Below, one piece after another: positions 5,231 through 8,128 of a DNA stretch of 8,128 bases. Made by a program: the position numbers and the translations under genes. Positions within the stretch are counted from its first letter, which is position 1. Each line of letters opens with the position of its first letter. The notes beneath the pieces are model-generated. The model had not been told where the DNA came from. It ran no database searches and worked only from the letters and a program-made list of their open reading frames with translations. Source of the DNA: Pseudomonadota bacterium (GTDB lineage Bacteria; Bdellovibrionota_C; UBA2361; OMIW01); the NCBI GenBank assembly GCA_900299205.1, contig OMIW01000169.1, forward strand, positions 1 through 8,128, in the 5' to 3' direction.

Positions 5231-6181
5231 TCACAAAGGGCCTGCAGCAGCCTCGCTTTGCTCAGCCTCTTCAACGCGAGAGAGCGCGCCCGTTATTACC
5301 CCTATTAACCCCCCTAGCAGAGCACTCGTCGTCACCGCAAGAAGCCAAAGCGCTCCGAATGCGACTGCTTGCTCAGTCGAGCAGATCGCTGGCACAAAAA
5401 AGAACCGGTAGGCGTTTTCCCGAACACCGAGCCCTTGCCACGAGATTGGCAGGCTGCTGACTATATTGACGAAGGGAACTATCGTCATCAGGGTCGTCAT
5501 TGATACCTCTATTCCGAGCCCGTATGCCATACAGAGATGGAGCGCGATCTGAGTGAGATGAAACAAAAGGGAGATACCTGTGATAGAAGCTATCGTCCGA
5601 GGATGAGTGGGAAAAGCGCGCGCTATCTCGATCGCCTTGGAATGGTAGCGACTCTCCCGTGGCAGAAGGATGGCGACAACGAGGGGAACGAGAAACCACC
5701 CGAGGATGATTGAGCCGCCGAGGCCGCACAGCATGAGGGACAAATAGGAGGGGAGTACTTCGTGTGAAAAGAGCCCTACGGAGACCGTCCCGAGCCCCGC
5801 TAACACCGCAAGTCCATGCAATCGATCAGCGACGACAGAGGCGACTCCTACTGCGCGCTTTGAACGCGCATTTCCGATAAGCACACCTCGAAGTACATCT
5901 CCGCCCACAGTGCCCACGCCGGCAAGATTCACGAACATCGCCGCAAAGTAGATTCTAAATGCCTCGATGAATGTTGCCTCGATATGACAGCTTCGGGCGA
6001 GTATCCACCACTTTATCGAGCTGAGGAGCTGACCGACAAAATAGCCTCCACAGAGAACCACGATCGTCCAAAGAGGAATTCCCGCAATAATCTGCGCGAG
6101 TTTGGCGAAGTCAACTGAGCGAGCCACAAACCCAACAAGGAGCAAACTCAGGATAATTTTGAGGTGTCGGCGGGATAACAT
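5231..6181 (-). CDS. Flippase-like / LPG synthase transmembrane family protein
   Basis: Integral membrane protein of 316 residues, the usual size for UPF0104 (PF03706, lysylphosphatidylglycerol synthase TM region). Members include the flippase half of MprF and glycolipid or glycan-associated membrane proteins; no soluble lysyl-transferase domain is present, so the substrate is unknown. Motifs in order: MFVNLAGVGTVGGDVLRG with the signature GGDVLR (93-98), SVVADRLHGL (115-124), and LPISWQGLGVRENAYRFFF (starting at 244), the family's characteristic SWxGLGVRE loop. Hydrophobic stretches at about 9-19, 37-55, 79-91, 122-138, 150-172, 205-221, 227-243 and 275-298 suggest 7-8 membrane segments. The C-terminal 17 residues are acidic and cytoplasm-like. 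The ATG at 6181 precedes a basic residue cluster and first helix; a TTG at 6217 would add 12 residues, and neither has a clear ribosome-binding site. Confidence 0.82.
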   Translation of the reverse strand: MLSRRHLKIILSLLLVGFVARSVDFAKLAQIIAGIPLWTIVVLCGGYFVGQLLSSIKWWILARSCHIEATFIEAFRIYFAAMFVNLAGVGTVGGDVLRGVLIGNARSKRAVGVASVVADRLHGLAVLAGLGTVSVGLFSHEVLPSYLSLMLCGLGGSIILGWFLVPLVVAILLPRESRYHSKAIEIARAFPTHPRTIASITGISLLFHLTQIALHLCMAYGLGIEVSMTTLMTIVPFVNIVSSLPISWQGLGVRENAYRFFFVPAICSTEQAVAFGALWLLAVTTSALLGGLIGVITGALSRVEEAEQSEAAAGPL

Positions 6182-6418
6182 GGCATGAAGACTAAATGAT
6201 GAAGCATAGGGGAGCAAGCGGGGGTCGACAGACTACTTTTGATGCTTCTTCTCTCTTGTCGTCGATTGAGCGTATCTTTTCGGAATAGTTTGTGGTATCT
6301 CCATCCATGAAAAAAAGGGAAGAGTGAGGAGAATACAGAATAAAGACTAGAGAATCTGTCAACGAATGCCCCCCGAAAACGGTGCGGTCACACGGGCAAG
6401 ATACGTCAGCGAGTTATC
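6182..6418. other. Divergent intergenic region, no clear promoter
   Basis: This region lies between the flippase-like gene (-) and the flavoprotein gene (+). The only strong element is an exact TTGACA on the - strand (6357-6362), but at 17 bases the -10 is poor (TCTGTA); TATTCT occurs at 14 and 21 bases. On + I see no convincing -35/-10 pair. An A7 tract lies at 6310-6316. No ORF or RNA fold stands out. Confidence 0.3.
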
Positions 6419-7915
6419 ATGATACAGCATCCGGTTCTGATTCAAGGTGGTATGGGGGTGGGGGTTTCCAACTGGAAGCTTGCCAACAAGGTCTCGCGCT
6501 GCGGCCAGCTCGGGGTCGTATCAGGGACCTGTATCGACTCAGTGATTGTGCGTCGATTACAGGAGGGAGACCCTCACGGAGATGTCCGACGGGCGATGGA
6601 TCACTTTCCCCGACAGGATATCGCTCAGGAGGTGCTCCGAAAATACTTTGTACCAGAGGGTATCGCGGAGGGACGGCCCTACAAAATGTTGCCGATGTTC
6701 GGGCCGAAGGATGATGTGGATCGTCAGTTGATTGCAGTGCTCGGGGGCTTTGTGGAAGTCTTCCTTGCGAAGGAGGGGCACAGCGGAGTTGTCGGGATCA
6801 ACCTGCTGACGAAGATTCAGCTTCCTAATCTTCCTACTCTCTACGGTGCGATGCTTGCGGGAGTAGATTATGTCTTGATGGGGGCGGGGATTCCGCGGGA
6901 GATTCCTGGCGTTCTTGAAGCGTTCGCTGCTCACCGTTCCGCCTCACTCGTGATAGATGAGGACGGGCCGCGACCTGAGGAGCCGATCGTTTGTTCGTTC
7001 GATCCAGCAGCGACGTTTCCCAGTGCCGAGGGCACCGTTACCCGTCCTCACTTCCTCCCAATAATCTCGACTCATACTCTTGGCCAAATGCTTCTCAAGC
7101 GAGCTCCTGACGGAATTTCCGGGTTCGTCGTTGAGGGGCCCGTCGCTGGGGGACATAACGCCCCTCCCCGCGATGGAAAGATTAACGAACAGGGCGAACC
7201 GGAATATGGTCCCCGGGATCACGCCGATTTTGCCAAGATCGCGGCCTTGGGTCTCCCGTTTTGGATCGCCGGAGGGCAGGGATCTCCCGCTGACCTTCCC
7301 GCCGCTCGTCGTCTTGGGGCTCACGGCATCCAGGTTGGTACTCTCTTCGCGTTTTCGGCGGAGTCTGGGGTCGAGACTGACCTCAAGGATAAGGTGCTTC
7401 AATCGGTGGTGGATGGTTCGGTACGAATTAAGACCGATGGGCGTGCGTCTCCTACCGGATTTCCTTTTAAGGTAGCTGAGCTTTTCGGCACGATGTCTGA
7501 AACCTCAGTTTATGAATCTCGGGAGCGGGTCTGTGACTTGGGCTATCTTCGGGTTCCCGCTCGTCTTACCGACGGTAAGGACAAGGGCAAGATAGTCATG
7601 CGATGCTCTGCCGAACCAGTGAGGGAATATCTTAAGAAAGAGGGCAACGAGGCCGAGACGGTTGGCCGAAAGTGTCTCTGCAACGCGCTATTTTCGGTCA
7701 TCGGGCTTGGGCAACGACGGCGAGATGGCGTCTCAGAACTACCCCTCATGACGAGTGGCGATCAGCTCATGACGATGGCTCCCTTCCTCGACCGCTATGG
7801 CCTCTCATACACGGCACTCGATGTAATCGAGTATCTAACCCTCGAGATGGCGACCGACAAGGTGACTAGAGGCGCTGGTCGGGAGGAGGCTGAAGAGGTC
7901 TCCGCTGGAGTGTAG
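6419..7915 (+). CDS. Long nitronate monooxygenase-type FMN oxidoreductase
   Basis: FMN-dependent TIM-barrel protein of the nitronate monooxygenase/2-nitropropane dioxygenase family (PF03060-like), which also contains FabK-type enoyl-ACP reductases and PfaD. Motifs: IQGGMGVGVSN (8-18) at the first strand, LGVVSGT (31-37), GVDYVLMGAGIPREIPGVL (148-166), GFVVEGPVAGGHNAPPR (235-251) with H246 at the family's catalytic-histidine position, and FWIAGGQGSPADLPAARRLGAHGIQVGTLF (281-310), the FMN phosphate-binding half. At 498 residues it is much longer than the usual 320-360. The extra C-terminal part (about 340-498) contains C372, C396, C419 and C421 (CDLGYL, RCSAEP, KCLCN), a possible metal or Fe-S site. 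Substrate is unknown. The ATG 6419 has only a weak GCGAG upstream, but it begins just before the first strand and no better start is seen. It is monocistronic by appearance, with two hairpins after the stop. Confidence 0.82.
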   Translation: MIQHPVLIQGGMGVGVSNWKLANKVSRCGQLGVVSGTCIDSVIVRRLQEGDPHGDVRRAMDHFPRQDIAQEVLRKYFVPEGIAEGRPYKMLPMFGPKDDVDRQLIAVLGGFVEVFLAKEGHSGVVGINLLTKIQLPNLPTLYGAMLAGVDYVLMGAGIPREIPGVLEAFAAHRSASLVIDEDGPRPEEPIVCSFDPAATFPSAEGTVTRPHFLPIISTHTLGQMLLKRAPDGISGFVVEGPVAGGHNAPPRDGKINEQGEPEYGPRDHADFAKIAALGLPFWIAGGQGSPADLPAARRLGAHGIQVGTLFAFSAESGVETDLKDKVLQSVVDGSVRIKTDGRASPTGFPFKVAELFGTMSETSVYESRERVCDLGYLRVPARLTDGKDKGKIVMRCSAEPVREYLKKEGNEAETVGRKCLCNALFSVIGLGQRRRDGVSELPLMTSGDQLMTMAPFLDRYGLSYTALDVIEYLTLEMATDKVTRGAGREEAEEVSAGV

Positions 7916-7926
7916 AGGGGTTCCCC

Positions 7927-7954
7927 GAGAGGTAGTCGCGGAACGACGCCTCTC
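7927..7954 (+). terminator. Hairpin 12 bases after the flavoprotein stop
   Basis: GAGAGG (7927-7932) pairs with CCTCTC (7949-7954), continued by a U-G pair (7933/7948), a bulged A (7934), and GTCG/CGAC (7935-7938 with 7944-7947) around a CGGAA loop. That is 11 pairs, with one G-U favouring the + strand. The following bases, TCAAAGGTGTCTTT, are not a clean T-run, so it may act with the next hairpin rather than alone. Confidence 0.5.
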
Positions 7955-7969
7955 TCAAAGGTGTCTTTA

Positions 7970-8020
7970 AAAATAAAGGCGCTACCAATGGCGTAAAGCG
8001 ATTGGTAGCGCCTTTATTTT
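7970..8020. terminator. Bidirectional intrinsic terminator, 20-bp perfect stem
   Basis: Positions 7970-7989 are exactly complementary to 8001-8020, with an 11-base loop (7990-8000). The GC-rich centre (GGCGCTACC/GGTAGCGCC) sits inside A-tract and T-tract ends. Rightward, the stem ends in CCTTTATTTTACC. Leftward it ends in CCTTTATTTTTAAAG, the longer T-rich tail, so it should stop transcription from both sides. It closes the flavoprotein unit and implies a convergent gene from the right. Confidence 0.85.
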
Positions 8021-8031
8021 ACCTGACTACA

Positions 8032-8055
8032 TCAATCAGCCCCCTCAATCAGCCC
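8032..8055. repeat. Short tandem direct repeat, TCAATCAGCCC twice
   Basis: Two copies of the 11-mer TCAATCAGCCC (8032-8042 and 8045-8055) are separated by two bases. They straddle the proposed stop of the right-edge partial gene. The repeat may be a small slippage duplication at a gene end; no function is evident. Confidence 0.4.
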
Positions 8056-8128
8056 ACTGGCATGCTATCAGAGGGCCTTCGTTACCTGGGGGCCTTGTTG
8101 CCACCTTCTCGTTGTGAGGCTTGCCGAC
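8045..8128 (-). CDS. Possible C-terminal end of a convergent gene (partial)
   Basis: On the - strand a 27-codon frame runs in from the right edge and ends with TGA (8045-8047); its last residues are GPLIACQWAD. The two other - frames are also open for 14 and 19 codons, so the frame is not certain. The bidirectional terminator directly downstream supports some gene entering from the right. Too little is present to assign a product. Confidence 0.25.
   Translation of the reverse strand, partial: VGKPHNEKVATRPPGNEGPLIACQWAD

Noticed and set aside
380-6217. A dedicated envelope-modification operon (FemAB-like, PlsC-like, GalE, flippase-like)
   Set aside because: Strand alternates, gaps are long, and a tRNA gene interrupts the series. 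The shared theme may be coincidence, so no system is claimed.

Overview
The window looks like an ordinary chromosomal segment of a Gram-negative bacterium. It has moderate GC, Shine-Dalgarno-type starts on some genes, an exported DUF3108 protein with a Sec signal peptide, a PlsC-type acyltransferase and a sugar epimerase. No lineage marker is present, so I place it no more finely than Gram-negative, proteobacteria-like. There are no transposases, integrases, CRISPR arrays or phage genes.

Layout from left to right. Positions 1-379 contain no convincing protein gene. They do contain paired segments that look like structured RNA (a bulged hairpin at 32-78 and a closed three-way junction at 90-178), candidate promoters on both strands around 216-256, and a C-run tract. 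A FemAB/GNAT-fold acyltransferase gene follows on + (380-1666). Its last 45 codons look non-native and run into a tRNA-Leu(CAA) gene on the - strand (1616-1699), which has its own well-spaced promoter at 1741-1769. A plsC-like acyltransferase gene (-) and an exported DUF3108 gene (+) diverge from a gap with a palindromic -10 element. A possible leaderless 25-codon ORF lies just ahead of the DUF3108 gene. A 265-base gap with nested inverted repeats leads to galE (+). galE converges on a flippase-like (LPG synthase transmembrane/UPF0104) membrane protein gene (-). That gene diverges from a long nitronate monooxygenase-type flavoprotein gene (+). The + unit ends in two strong hairpins, the second a 20-bp perfect bidirectional terminator. 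All three - strand frames beyond it are open to the right edge, so a convergent gene may end there.

Four of the six protein genes have plausible envelope roles: phosphatidic acid synthesis (PlsC-like), UDP-hexose epimerisation (GalE), an LPG-synthase-like membrane protein, and a FemAB-fold aminoacyl or acyl transferase. The strand alternates almost gene by gene, so they are not one operon; the shared theme is weak, inferential evidence. I did not find a clear new defence or mobile system. The least explained signals are the folded RNA candidate at the left edge, the FemAB-tRNA overlap, and the conserved-looking C-terminal cysteine set of the flavoprotein.
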